Below, in pieces: positions 1 through 8,488 of a stretch of 64,000 bases of DNA. Location: NCBI GenBank assembly GCA_026705445.1, contig JAPPAR010000013.1:62001-126000 (forward strand), read 5' to 3'. Origin of the DNA: Candidatus Dadabacteria bacterium. GTDB lineage: Bacteria; Desulfobacterota_D; UBA1144; Nemesobacterales; Nemesobacteraceae. The notes beneath the pieces were generated by a model. The model did no database searches. It was not told where the DNA came from and was given only the letters and a program-made list of their open reading frames with translations. Each line of letters opens with the position of its first letter. The stretch's first letter is position 1. The translations under genes and the position numbers were made by a program.

Positions 1-2
1 CA

Positions 3-356
3 GCCGAACCCGTAAAGCTTTCTTCGGGAGAAACCCAGGCCCGGTCGATCGAAAAAGCGGTCAGGAAAAATTCGAAACTTCTTATAATGGACGAGGCAAC
101 TTCCCATCTGGACGCGGAAACTGAAAAAAGAATACAGGAAGTGATAAGAAGCACCGCCGGCTCTCAGACAAGGTTGGTCATAACCCACAAGCTCTCAACC
201 CTAAAGGACGTTGATAACGTAATAGTGATCCATAAGGGGGAAGTAGTGGAGCAGGGAACTCACGAGAAGCTGATTCAGAACAAAAACATCTACCACACTC
301 TGTACGAATTTCTGAGAAAAACCGCGGCGGATCCCCTCCCGGGCTCCGGCGCATAA
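3..356 (+). CDS. ABC transporter ATP-binding protein, C-terminal part
   Basis: The reading frame is open from the window edge, so the 5' part is missing. The visible part holds the ABC signature (LSSGE, near base 21), Walker B with its catalytic Glu (LLIMDEATSHLD, around bases 78-110) and the H-loop His (VITHKLSTL), followed by the usual C-terminal region EQGTHEKLI. The DEATSHLD form is typical of exporter-type (ABCB/MsbA-like) ATPases, which normally carry an N-terminal six-helix membrane domain; that domain is outside the window. It converges on the TauE gene with 14 bases between. The substrate cannot be told. Confidence 0.93.
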   Translation, partial: AEPVKLSSGETQARSIEKAVRKNSKLLIMDEATSHLDAETEKRIQEVIRSTAGSQTRLVITHKLSTLKDVDNVIVIHKGEVVEQGTHEKLIQNKNIYHTLYEFLRKTAADPLPGSGA

Positions 357-370
357 CACCTGCCCGGCGC

Positions 371-1129
371 CTAAAATACCCGGAGAAGCTTAAGGGCCAT
401 AAGCCCGACGGCAACGACAAGAGCCATCCTTATGTATTTTCCGCCGCCCCTTACGGAAAACGTGGCGCCGAACCATCCGCCGACCGAATTTCCCGCGGCG
501 AGACAGATGCCTATGAACCAGCTTATGTTGCCGCTTAGAAAAAATATGAGGATCGCTGGAATCGTGTAGATAAGCACCACAATCACCTTGTGCGCGTTTA
601 CCTTGGCTAGGGATGCTCCCATAAGATGATAAAGAGCCGCCATTATGAAAAGTCCCACGCCGACCTGGATAAAACCTCCGTAAAAACCTATAAGCACAAG
701 TGCCGGGTAAAGAACCCACCCCCGCCCTGTTTCGCCGCCGCCGAGCAGCTTGCCGAAAGAATCAACTTTAAGGAAAAAGGATGCGCAGACGAAGATAAGC
801 ACGACGGCCAAGATTTTTTCGAAAAGCTCATCTCCCACCCGCACCGCCGCAAAAGCTCCCACCAAAACGCCGGGGAGGGTGAAGGCCGCGAGCCTGACGC
901 TGGTTTTAATGTCGGCAACGCCCTCTTTTCTGAAGGAAAGAGCCGCAAAGAAATTCTGAAACAAAATCGCCACCCTGTTTGTTCCGTTTGCGACTGTGGG
1001 ATCAATCCCAAGAAATATGAGCACGGGAAGAACGATGCTGCTTCCTCCACCCGCCATCACGTTTATCACTCCCGCCAGAACGCCCGTGAAAAAAAGCAGA
1101 ACTAAAGAAAAAAGATCGTATTCTTGCAT
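371..1129 (-). CDS. TauE/SafE family membrane transporter (sulfite exporter family)
   Basis: About 252 residues, nearly all hydrophobic with roughly eight membrane segments. The N-terminal family motif GxxxGxxxVxAGGGSS appears as GVINVMAGGG followed by a TVANGTNRVAILFQN-type second motif, which is diagnostic of TauE/SafE (DUF81). Members export sulfite, sulfoacetate or other small organic anions across the inner membrane; the substrate here is not shown. The start is set at the ATG at 1129 (MQEYDLFSL), since the open frame further upstream is polar and unlike the family. It stands alone and faces an ABC ATPase gene. Confidence 0.92.
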   Translation of the reverse strand: MQEYDLFSLVLLFFTGVLAGVINVMAGGGSSIVLPVLIFLGIDPTVANGTNRVAILFQNFFAALSFRKEGVADIKTSVRLAAFTLPGVLVGAFAAVRVGDELFEKILAVVLIFVCASFFLKVDSFGKLLGGGETGRGWVLYPALVLIGFYGGFIQVGVGLFIMAALYHLMGASLAKVNAHKVIVVLIYTIPAILIFFLSGNISWFIGICLAAGNSVGGWFGATFSVRGGGKYIRMALVVAVGLMALKLLRVF

Positions 1130-1630
1130 GTTATTCGGACTCCGGCCACGACAGAGGTCAGGAGAAAATTTTTTGCCGCCGCCAACCCGCACCGAACCCC
1201 TTTCCGTGAACTGAAAACAAGATTAGAGAGAATCGGCATCCGCCGTGGCCGGTTCTCTTGGTTTTTCCCAATCCCCTCGAATGTCATTTAAATGATAACC
1301 GAAACTCATGGCATTAGCCTCCAGTGCCTCTTAATTGGCAGGTGGTATGCCAAAAGGCTGTGGGAAATTCGGGTCTCTTGGCACACCTCGGCAGTTGTTC
1401 ATCTCCCAAGGGAGTGAACAACAGGGAAGCAAAACAGAGGTGATTACCGGATTCTTGTCCGTGATTCCATAAAAGATTCCAGATGTGTTAGAATTTTAAG
1501 GAAGAAAAAAGAATCTGGTTGTCTGGAGGACTGCGAAATTACTGTCCGAACATGCGGCTGTGAAATTATTAAGAGCAGGCAGGGCAAAGCGTAATGTCGG
1601 CAAATCAGAAATTGCGGTATCAGGAGGAAG
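1130..1630. other. Intergenic region of 500 bases with structured RNA-like hairpins
   Basis: No convincing gene is seen between the divergent TauE and Cache-protein genes. The middle holds two nested structures. GGTG 1341-1344 plus TGCCAA 1348-1353 can pair with TTGGCA 1378-1383 plus CACC 1384-1387. A 13-pair hairpin at 1394-1422 has arms GTTGTTCA and TGAACAAC continued by CTCCC and GGGAG. The region may be a leader RNA or a palindromic repeat element. A strong ribosome-binding site (AGGAGG) precedes the gene at 1631. Confidence 0.45.
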
Positions 1631-3022
1631 ATGATGAAAGTTAAAACACATGGAATGCTTCTGGGCTTGTTTTTCTCGTTAGTGCTTGTTTTTTCGTTCA
1701 GCATTGAAGCTTCGGCTCATGAGGGAAGTCAGGGCAACAAGATAGCGGAAGGTGTCAGTATCGCAAGCGAAGCGGAGGTGGGGGAGTTTCTTTCCCACAT
1801 AATTGAACATTTTAATCCGTTATTAAGAGTCAACAACCCCAACCCCACTCTGGAAGAACAAAAAGAACTGGTAAGCCTCTGGGTGATATTTTTCGAGGAA
1901 CTAAGAAAGCAAGGAGTTTTTAACGATGGCGACGACATGTACTCCATCATAATAAATTCCGCTAATATCATAGACAATCACCCGGGACATCCCGAATTGT
2001 ATGGCAAAGTGGTTGACCCGGACGCCCAAGGTTCGCAGATCGGGGATACCTTAAGGAAATTAATCGAAGAAGAGGGTTGCACGGGGTACAGATACGACGG
2101 AAAAGACAGACAGGCTTGCGGAGAGAAAGTGGATACCATCTACGGAGAGTTCGTGGTCATAGCCGGTTTTCATCACGACGAAGAAGACCCTGTTATAATC
2201 GAACCCGACTGTACGGGTCTCGAACTTGATACCACCGCCGGGGATGTTGAAAACGAAGAGAGTCTGGATACGCAGAAGCTGCTTCTTAAACTGTATGTAA
2301 AAAGCGTTATCTCCGTCACTCAGGACATTCTTGTGGACGGCAGAAAAAAAGCGGAGGAGGAATTGAGGAAGGGGAACCCTGACAGGGTTGTAACGTTTGA
2401 GGAGATGGCTTCCATAAGGTATACGGAATTTCAGAAGAAAATCGCTTGTTTTTCAGAAGGAGTCTTCAAGGAAGGCAGCATATATGTTTTCATCATGGAA
2501 TTGGATGAAGATGCCACCGTGGTTCTAAACGGAAACAGTCCTCAACTGAACGGACTGAATCTTAAGCTGAGGGATCCGAATCCAAATCCGGCTGACGGGG
2601 AAAGAAACAAGGACATTGCTAACCTGCTCAGGAGTTCGATAACCGAAGACGGGATGGTTAAAGACGGAAAAGGGAGCTTTGTCGAATATCATTGGTTGCG
2701 TCCCGGTGATGAACCAACTCCGCAATGGCTGGAAAATAACCTAGTTCCAGGCAATTCGCACAAGATAAGTTACGTTGAGGTAGCAGACGTAGGTCACCAT
2801 GAAGATCCTATCGGTCGCTTCATGTATATCTTTGGTTCAGGAGTTTATCCCGAATCTGATGAAGGCAACGGAGCGTGTACAGTTGCCGGGAGTGACAATA
2901 CTCCCAAGGGAGCTTTGCTCAATCTGTTTCTGACAGCTTCTGTTTTGTTCTCGGTAGTTTTTCCCGGAAGACGCGCCCGGAAGGAATTCTTCCGAAAGCT
3001 CCGGAATTGGCGTAATGACTGA
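1631..3022 (+). CDS. Secreted Cache-like protein with C-terminal sorting/anchor signal
   Basis: 463 residues. A signal peptide (residues about 1-30, ending SIEASAHEG) and the AGGAGGAAG ribosome-binding site set the start at 1631 or 1634. The mature part is acidic. Around residues 265-395 it has a pattern like a single Cache sensor domain: a YVFIMELDEDATVVLNG strand pair, KLRDPN, GSFVEYHW and a closing YIFGSGVY. The last 45 residues have a Cys (GACTVAGSD), a hydrophobic stretch (LLNLFLTASVLFSVVF) and an Arg-rich end (GRRARKEFFRK). That three-part design resembles the -CTERM protein-sorting signals processed by rhomboid- or CAAX-type membrane proteases. No such protease is encoded nearby. It could sense or bind a small ligand at the cell surface; this is inference. 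Confidence 0.75.
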   Translation: MMKVKTHGMLLGLFFSLVLVFSFSIEASAHEGSQGNKIAEGVSIASEAEVGEFLSHIIEHFNPLLRVNNPNPTLEEQKELVSLWVIFFEELRKQGVFNDGDDMYSIIINSANIIDNHPGHPELYGKVVDPDAQGSQIGDTLRKLIEEEGCTGYRYDGKDRQACGEKVDTIYGEFVVIAGFHHDEEDPVIIEPDCTGLELDTTAGDVENEESLDTQKLLLKLYVKSVISVTQDILVDGRKKAEEELRKGNPDRVVTFEEMASIRYTEFQKKIACFSEGVFKEGSIYVFIMELDEDATVVLNGNSPQLNGLNLKLRDPNPNPADGERNKDIANLLRSSITEDGMVKDGKGSFVEYHWLRPGDEPTPQWLENNLVPGNSHKISYVEVADVGHHEDPIGRFMYIFGSGVYPESDEGNGACTVAGSDNTPKGALLNLFLTASVLFSVVFPGRRARKEFFRKLRNWRND

Positions 3023-3135
3023 TCATCACGGGCAGAAAAGCGGATTGGTGCATCTGCACACTGAAACTGCAAGCGTCGAGCGGAACTTCATGCCCTTTAA
3101 GCTTTCGGGGGAACTAATCACCAGTTAGAAGATGA

Positions 3136-3149
3136 CCAGTTCGAACTGG
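3136..3149. promoter_or_regulatory. Perfect 14-bp palindrome upstream of the cytochrome operon
   Basis: CCAGTTCGAACTGG is its own reverse complement. A direct copy of the half-site CCAGTT lies 15 bases upstream at 3121-3126. It sits about 40 bases before the likely start of the cytochrome b gene (3187), a position suited to an operator. No regulator is encoded next to it. Confidence 0.35.
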
Positions 3150-3186
3150 CTTGGCAAGAGCCCCGAAAAGCATATATTCTGATAGC

Positions 3187-3759
3187 ATGTCCCGCAGCGC
3201 ACAGAGGATGTCACAGTCCACTAAGCCGTGGCACGGAATGGAAGTCAGAGGGCTCGTCACGGCCGCCGTTTCGGCCGTTATACTGGTTACAGCAATCTCT
3301 GTGATGACGATTCCGTACTCACGGACAGTCCGCCAGGACATACCTTTAGATATACTCTGGCGTAGCGGTTTCTGGCAGCAGGTCACGGGATTTTTGCTGC
3401 TAGGATTCTCCCTTATAGGCCTATCGCTTTACTTCCGCAAGCACTGGAGACAGCTGCGGTTCGGCTCGTTTTCATCCTGGCGCGTTTTGCACGGAATACT
3501 GGGCGTAGCGGGACTCATCGTGCTGGTGGCCCATACGGGAATGCGGTTCGGCTCGAATCTGAACCTGGCGCTGATGATAGTGTTTGTAGCCGCTAATCTC
3601 GGCGGCGCACTTGCGGCAGCCGGAATATGGTCGCGGTATCAGTTCACAAGACATCCGAGCCATAGGTGGAGAAGAAGCATGGTCTGGATACACGTGCTGA
3701 TGCTCTCGCCGCTCCCCGCCCTCATAGCCCTGCACATCCTGTCAGTCTATTACTTCTAA
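3187..3759 (+). CDS. Small membrane cytochrome b-like protein
   Basis: About 190 residues with four to five hydrophobic segments after a polar N-terminus. Two later helices each carry paired His residues (WRVLHG...VAHTG and WIHVL...ALHIL), the pattern of bis-His heme ligation in b-type cytochromes of the b561/ferric-reductase type. It lies 10 bases before a multiheme cytochrome c gene, so it probably passes electrons between the quinone pool and the periplasmic heme protein. The start is uncertain: ATG 3187 is chosen, while a TTG at 3151 and ATGs at 3208 and 3238 are also in frame, none with a strong ribosome-binding site. Confidence 0.7.
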   Translation: MSRSAQRMSQSTKPWHGMEVRGLVTAAVSAVILVTAISVMTIPYSRTVRQDIPLDILWRSGFWQQVTGFLLLGFSLIGLSLYFRKHWRQLRFGSFSSWRVLHGILGVAGLIVLVAHTGMRFGSNLNLALMIVFVAANLGGALAAAGIWSRYQFTRHPSHRWRRSMVWIHVLMLSPLPALIALHILSVYYF

Positions 3760-3769
3760 GGATACACTT

Positions 3770-5098
3770 GTGACACGCGCTCGAATTTTCTGGGGATTTC
3801 TGATTTCCCTCAATCTCCTTCTGGCGGGATTCTTCATCTGGCGACTCCAGACTGATAACCAGCAGGCTTTTCTGCCCGGCAAAGCAACCCACGGACACCA
3901 CCAGATCGAACTTGCGTGTGAGGCGTGTCACATCCCTTTTGAAGGCGTTCCACAGCAAGCCTGTATTGATTGTCACGCCAAGGAACTTGAGATAGCCAAT
4001 GATTCCCACGCCGAAAGTGTATTTACCGATCCGCGTAGCCTAGCGGAGCTTGAATTGCTAAACGCGCGCCTGTGCGTAAGCTGCCATGTGGAACACCACC
4101 CGGAAATGGTAACCACTATGGGAGTCACGGTGCCCGATGATCACTGCTTTCACTGCCACTTTGATATCGCCGAGCAGCGCCCGACCCACACGGAGATGGA
4201 CTTCAACACCTGTGCCGCGGCTGGTTGTCACAACTACCACGATAACAGGGCTCTCTATGAGGACTTTCTGCTTCAGCACAGCGACGAGCCCGGATTGCTT
4301 GCAACGCCGCTTGTGGCTGAAAGAGACGAACCCGAGGCTGTCGGACCCCTTCTTTCTTCTAGGGAGCACGACGCACCGACAGACAGGGAGGTCGACCCGG
4401 CTCTGCTTGCCGAATGGGCTGGCACCGTCCACGCACGCGCGGGGGTCAACTGCTCAAACTGCCATGTCGGTGAGAGCCCCGGAGCACGGTGGAGCGATTC
4501 GCTGACTCACGAGGCGTGTGAGTCCTGCCATGAAAACGAAGTCTCGGGGTTTCTTGCGGGAAAACACGGCATGCGCCTTGCCTCGGGCCTCTCGCCCATG
4601 TCGCCGTCGCTCGCACGTCTGCCCATGGACCCCGAGGCAGCGCAACGCGAACTCGGCTGCACGTCGTGCCACGGTGCCCATGAATTCGATACCGCCCAGG
4701 CCGCGGTGGATTCCTGCCTCGGGTGTCACACAGATACCCACAGCAATTCCTACAAGGATTCCCTACACTTCGAACTCTGGCAGGCGGAGGCAAGCGGCCT
4801 CGGAGCCCCGGGAAGCGGTGTGAGTTGCGCCACCTGTCACCTGCCCCGGGAGACGCACAAAAAAAGTGATGACAAACGGGTTTTGGTTCAGCATAATCAA
4901 AATATGAACCTGCAGCCGAACGAGAAGATGATCCGCGGCGTCTGCATGAAATGTCACGGACTTCCTTTTTCGATCGATGCTCTTGCGGACCCGGTCCTCA
5001 TCGAGCGGAATTTCAAGGGACAGCCGTCCCGCCATGTCGAAAGCGTCGATATGGCAGTGCAGCGGGCGGTTGAAGACCTGAGGAGAAAAAAGAAATGA
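3770..5098 (+). CDS. Membrane-anchored undecaheme cytochrome c
   Basis: 442 residues starting at GTG 3770. One N-terminal membrane helix (GFLISLNLLLAGFFIW) without a clear cleavage site should tether it to the inner membrane, facing the periplasm. Ten CXXCH heme motifs are visible (CEACH, CIDCH, CVSCH, CFHCH, CSNCH, CESCH, CTSCH, CLGCH, CATCH, CMKCH), plus one wider CX4CH (CAAAGCH), giving eleven likely hemes. An uncharacterised acidic linker (residues about 160-210) separates a five-heme N-terminal half from a six-heme C-terminal half. The downstream gene overlaps by four bases, so the two are translationally coupled. It probably acts in periplasmic electron transfer to an unknown acceptor; no known reductase catalytic subunit is adjacent. 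Confidence 0.85.
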   Translation: MTRARIFWGFLISLNLLLAGFFIWRLQTDNQQAFLPGKATHGHHQIELACEACHIPFEGVPQQACIDCHAKELEIANDSHAESVFTDPRSLAELELLNARLCVSCHVEHHPEMVTTMGVTVPDDHCFHCHFDIAEQRPTHTEMDFNTCAAAGCHNYHDNRALYEDFLLQHSDEPGLLATPLVAERDEPEAVGPLLSSREHDAPTDREVDPALLAEWAGTVHARAGVNCSNCHVGESPGARWSDSLTHEACESCHENEVSGFLAGKHGMRLASGLSPMSPSLARLPMDPEAAQRELGCTSCHGAHEFDTAQAAVDSCLGCHTDTHSNSYKDSLHFELWQAEASGLGAPGSGVSCATCHLPRETHKKSDDKRVLVQHNQNMNLQPNEKMIRGVCMKCHGLPFSIDALADPVLIERNFKGQPSRHVESVDMAVQRAVEDLRRKKK

Positions 5099-5706
5099 TG
5101 ATCATGAACAGAACTGTCCGCACATTAACACTGGGCGGGTTTCTTCTGGCCGCCCTGGCAACAGGATGCGGCGGCAGTGGCGGGGGCAGCGGGAACAACC
5201 AGGAATCCGGCACTACCTTCACTCCCAGAACGATGGCCGATGCGCTTTACGCCGTCATAGAATCCGACCGGACCGTCTACACCCGCAAAGTGGTCGATCG
5301 TCTGCAGGACGAAGAGAAAGTTATCAAGGCGAGCGAGCACTGGAAAGATGACAAGGCGCTCCCACTGCCGGCCCAGATGTTCCGCATGGGAGCCAATATG
5401 GTTTCGGACAAAACCGATGTTTTCACCTATTCCCTTCTTTCGCTCTGGCCGGTTAACAAGCAGAACGCGCCTAAAACCGAAGTGGAAAAGCAAGGGCTTG
5501 AAGCGGTAGCAAAGAAACAGAAGCCTTTTTACGCGGAAGAGACGCTGGGCGGAAAAACATTCTTCACGGCGGTCTACCCGGATGTCGCCGTGGCTCCCGC
5601 ATGCATTAACTGCCATAACAATCACAAAGACAGTCCGCGAAGCGATTTCAAGCTTGGCAAGACCATGGGCGGCGTTGTCATCCGCATACCACTTTCGCAA
5701 CGTTAA
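5095..5706 (+). CDS. DUF3365 (Tll0287-like) heme-binding lipoprotein
   Basis: 203 residues. A lipobox (LATGC, Cys about residue 25) followed by a Gly/Ser spacer predicts a lipoprotein. The rest matches the Tll0287-like (DUF3365) fold, a PAS/Cache-like heme sensor: MADALYAVIESDRTVYT at the start of the domain, GKTFFTAVYP in the middle and a single CINCH heme site, ending in GGVVIRIPL. Start ATG 5095 overlaps the stop of the undecaheme gene (ATGA). Family members bind heme c and are thought to sense redox state or gases. Here it is probably the third component of the cytochrome b/c module. Confidence 0.83.
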   Translation: MMIMNRTVRTLTLGGFLLAALATGCGGSGGGSGNNQESGTTFTPRTMADALYAVIESDRTVYTRKVVDRLQDEEKVIKASEHWKDDKALPLPAQMFRMGANMVSDKTDVFTYSLLSLWPVNKQNAPKTEVEKQGLEAVAKKQKPFYAEETLGGKTFFTAVYPDVAVAPACINCHNNHKDSPRSDFKLGKTMGGVVIRIPLSQR

Positions 5707-5774
5707 CAACCACAGCCCGGGGAACCCGGACGGAATGAGACTTCGAAGGCCGGTACACCCTTAGCGGTCAGAAG

Positions 5775-7322
5775 CTATTGCGCTAACGCACGGTATTTTT
5801 CCCTGACGGCACTTTCCATCAAAAAAAGTTCGCCGTCGCTTAAGAAATCAAAATGCGACTTTCTTTTGTTCGAAGACAGTCTGCCTTTGTTCTCAAGGCA
5901 TACCCGGATAAACAAATCTATCAGGCGGTCGGGCATATCGATAACGTCCTGAATCGCCTTTTTAGTGCTGTCGTAGCTAGCAAGGAAGTTCAGTTCCTCT
6001 ACAAGTTCGCTCTCAACGGTCTGAACGACAAAATCATGCAAAGCTTCCGCTTGTGCCGTCATATCAATGTAACGATACCAGTACGCAGTATCGTTGTGGA
6101 CGGTCATCTGGGCAAGCCCATCCAGACTGTATTCCACAAGTTGGTTCAAGGGAAGTGAAAATGCCTCTAAAGAATCATCGTAGCCTTCCGGATTGTTAAG
6201 CATTACAGCAGACACGGGAAACATCAGACCTTCCGGAACCATTCCTCGAATGGAAAAAATATTGTGGATCAAAAACCGGTGGATTCGACCGTTACCATCT
6301 TCAAACGGATGAATAAAGACAAACCCGTAGGCTACTACGGCAGCGTGAACAATAGCTGAAACACCGCCGGTCATCATAAGCCGATGAGAAATCAGGAGCC
6401 CCCGCATCAAGTCGGGAAGATCTTCCGGCTTGGGACACACATAATGAATTAACTCTTTTTGATAGGAAATCGTCTGACCTACATAATTTTGAACCGTTCG
6501 ATAATCTTCGTTTATGAAACGTGGATCGACAATTCGATTCTGCAGGGCGATTAACAACTCCTTGTCGCAGAAATCCTGCCGTCGCGCCATCTCCAAGGAC
6601 GCTATGAATTTTTCGGTCCGCGACGCGCCGGGTTTAATGTTTTCTATTTCAAAAGAAGATTTGGTTTCTTTGCTGTAAAGATAACTTAATACTCTCCTAA
6701 GTAGTTGCGGAGGATACGATTCGACTATCTTCTCGCATCTGTCTCGAAAATCAGTCTGATCCATTTCTCCAAGCTTCTCCGTTTTCCTGACAATAGGACA
6801 AAATTCCCTTGGTCCAAGCAAATTATTGATAACACGGTGTCTTTGAGATTTTTCACCCTGGGAGAGAGTGTAATAGATGTCCGGTTCAAGCGCTTCCAGA
6901 TAGTTCCCCTTGGACAAATCATCAATGGGTAACCTGCGACCAGTTAAAAACTCGAAAAAAAACCAGATGCGACGAGCATACTTTCCCGTTGGCTTGGATT
7001 TGATGTAATCGACAAGCTCAGTTTCCGCAACGGCATCAAAAACAACCTTTAAGGAGCTAAGGCTTACGCCATCATATTTCAAGGCAAATTCCAGATGGTC
7101 TCCTATTTTTTCACCAGGCCAGTATTGAAGAGAATAAATATCTTCAACTCTACCACCTTGTACTTTCTGCTGCCGACCACCGGTTGCCGCAACAAAGGAA
7201 CTGTGCCAGTTGGGCAGTGCGGTCAATCCAAATCTGCTCAGCAGCCAAGCGTAGCCTGCGGTCCGTATTCTTGAAACGCTTGTTTTCATGGACTTATCCA
7301 ATAAAATCGTTATTTTCCTCAT
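5775..7322 (-). CDS. Fic family protein (AMPylase-type)
   Basis: Up to 515 residues. The Fic core motif HPFEDGNGRIHRF (about residues 338-350) has the catalytic His and the anion-binding Gly/Asn/Arg. An autoinhibition motif of the [S/T]xxxE[G/N] type is visible upstream (SFEIEN, about residue 223), which would make this a class with N-terminal inhibitory helix. Fic proteins usually transfer AMP to a target hydroxyl. The N-terminal 200 residues are not recognised. Start may be 7322 or the ATG at 7292 (MKTSVSRI). The gene is isolated and its 5' flank is very AT-rich, suggesting acquisition. Confidence 0.9.
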   Translation of the reverse strand: MRKITILLDKSMKTSVSRIRTAGYAWLLSRFGLTALPNWHSSFVAATGGRQQKVQGGRVEDIYSLQYWPGEKIGDHLEFALKYDGVSLSSLKVVFDAVAETELVDYIKSKPTGKYARRIWFFFEFLTGRRLPIDDLSKGNYLEALEPDIYYTLSQGEKSQRHRVINNLLGPREFCPIVRKTEKLGEMDQTDFRDRCEKIVESYPPQLLRRVLSYLYSKETKSSFEIENIKPGASRTEKFIASLEMARRQDFCDKELLIALQNRIVDPRFINEDYRTVQNYVGQTISYQKELIHYVCPKPEDLPDLMRGLLISHRLMMTGGVSAIVHAAVVAYGFVFIHPFEDGNGRIHRFLIHNIFSIRGMVPEGLMFPVSAVMLNNPEGYDDSLEAFSLPLNQLVEYSLDGLAQMTVHNDTAYWYRYIDMTAQAEALHDFVVQTVESELVEELNFLASYDSTKKAIQDVIDMPDRLIDLFIRVCLENKGRLSSNKRKSHFDFLSDGELFLMESAVREKYRALAQ

Positions 7323-7589
7323 AATATAATTAAAAATTTGGCTTTTGCAAAATAAATGATTTAAAATTGTCTATTTTCAAAAAATTTTTATTAAAAACCA
7401 TAAGTTTTGATAAAACTTTTAATTTTTCCAGTATTTCTAAAAAAATGATTATTAAACCAAAAAAACAATTAAAAGACACTGCCTTTCGAATAAAACAGTT
7501 ATTAAATCCGAGTTTCCTAATCAAAAAGTCATATACAGAAGCCGTTCCATCTTCTTTTATTCTCCGCCTTTGGGAGTTATCGTATTCGC
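7323..7589. other. AT-rich intergenic region
   Basis: About 240 of these bases are strongly AT-rich with many A and T runs, in sharp contrast to the neighbouring genes. Short open frames on both strands are low-complexity Lys/Phe/Ile products of the base bias and are not believed to be genes. It presumably carries the promoter of the Fic gene on the minus strand and of aguB on the plus strand. No clear consensus site stands out. Confidence 0.5.
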
Positions 7590-8486
7590 ATGAACAGCTT
7601 TAAAATCGCCCTTGTTCAGAACCGGGTGCACAAAGACAAAGAGGAAAACCTGAAAAAAGCCATATTAAACGTAGAGAAAGCTTCTGCGCTCGGAGCGAAC
7701 ATAGTCTGTCTTCCCGAGCTTTTTCTCACCAGGTACTTCTGCCAATCTGAGGACACAGGCTGTTTTGATCTCGCCGAACCCATCCCCGGACCCACAACGG
7801 ACAGATTCTGCGGGGAAGCGGAAAAAAGAGGAGTTTTCATCGTGTGCCCGCTTTTTGAGAAAAGGGCCTCCGGCGTGTATCACAACTCCCTTGTCCTTAT
7901 CGATCCCTCGGGAGAGATTTCCGGCATTTACAGAAAGATGCACATACCGGATGACCCGGGCTATTTCGAGAAGTTCTACTTTGCTCCCGGAGACACGGGG
8001 TTTTCCTGTTTTGAAACCGGTTTTGCGAAGATAGGCACACTTATTTGCTGGGACCAGTGGTATCCCGAAGCGGCACGCATAGTATCGCTCAAGGGGGCGG
8101 ACATTATCTTCTACCCGACCGCCATAGGGTGGCGTATGGACGAGGATGAACACTCGAAAAATACCCAGCTTGGGGCATGGAAGACTGTTCAGCGCGCCCA
8201 CGCGGTCTCAAATGGAATCTATGTCGCAGCCGTGAACAGGGTAGGCTTCGAGGAATCGGGAGAGACCGGTGAAGGAATAAATTTCTGGGGAAATTCCTTT
8301 GTGTGTGACCCCCAGGGAACGGTGATTTGCGAAGCTTCCGGCGAGAGAGACGAGATCATACTGGCCGACATCGATCTTAGGAAGCTTGAGGAGACCAGGA
8401 GGAACTGGCCCTTTCTTCGGGACCGAAGAATTGACTCCTACTCCGAGCTTCGGCAAAGATTTATCGACAATGATTCCGGTACCTGA
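7590..8486 (+). CDS. aguB: N-carbamoylputrescine amidase
   Basis: 298 residues, the normal length. This nitrilase-family enzyme hydrolyses N-carbamoylputrescine to putrescine, CO2 and ammonia. The catalytic triad is visible: Glu in CLPELFLTRYF, Lys in YRKMHIPDDPGYFEKFYF and Cys in LICWDQWYPEAARI, each in the form typical of AguB rather than general carbon-nitrogen hydrolases. The next gene is agmatine deiminase, two bases away, which supplies its substrate; together they turn agmatine into putrescine. Confidence 0.96.
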   Translation: MNSFKIALVQNRVHKDKEENLKKAILNVEKASALGANIVCLPELFLTRYFCQSEDTGCFDLAEPIPGPTTDRFCGEAEKRGVFIVCPLFEKRASGVYHNSLVLIDPSGEISGIYRKMHIPDDPGYFEKFYFAPGDTGFSCFETGFAKIGTLICWDQWYPEAARIVSLKGADIIFYPTAIGWRMDEDEHSKNTQLGAWKTVQRAHAVSNGIYVAAVNRVGFEESGETGEGINFWGNSFVCDPQGTVICEASGERDEIILADIDLRKLEETRRNWPFLRDRRIDSYSELRQRFIDNDSGT

Positions 8487-8488
8487 AA

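Noticed and set aside
1335-1350. A GG-N10-GC pattern resembling a sigma-54 promoter
   Set aside because: Only three of five -12 bases match, and the bases are already part of the inverted repeat stem.
7367-7603. A 78-residue Lys/Phe-rich frame in the AT-rich gap
   Set aside because: Composition follows the base bias; no start signal or motif, and it runs into aguB.
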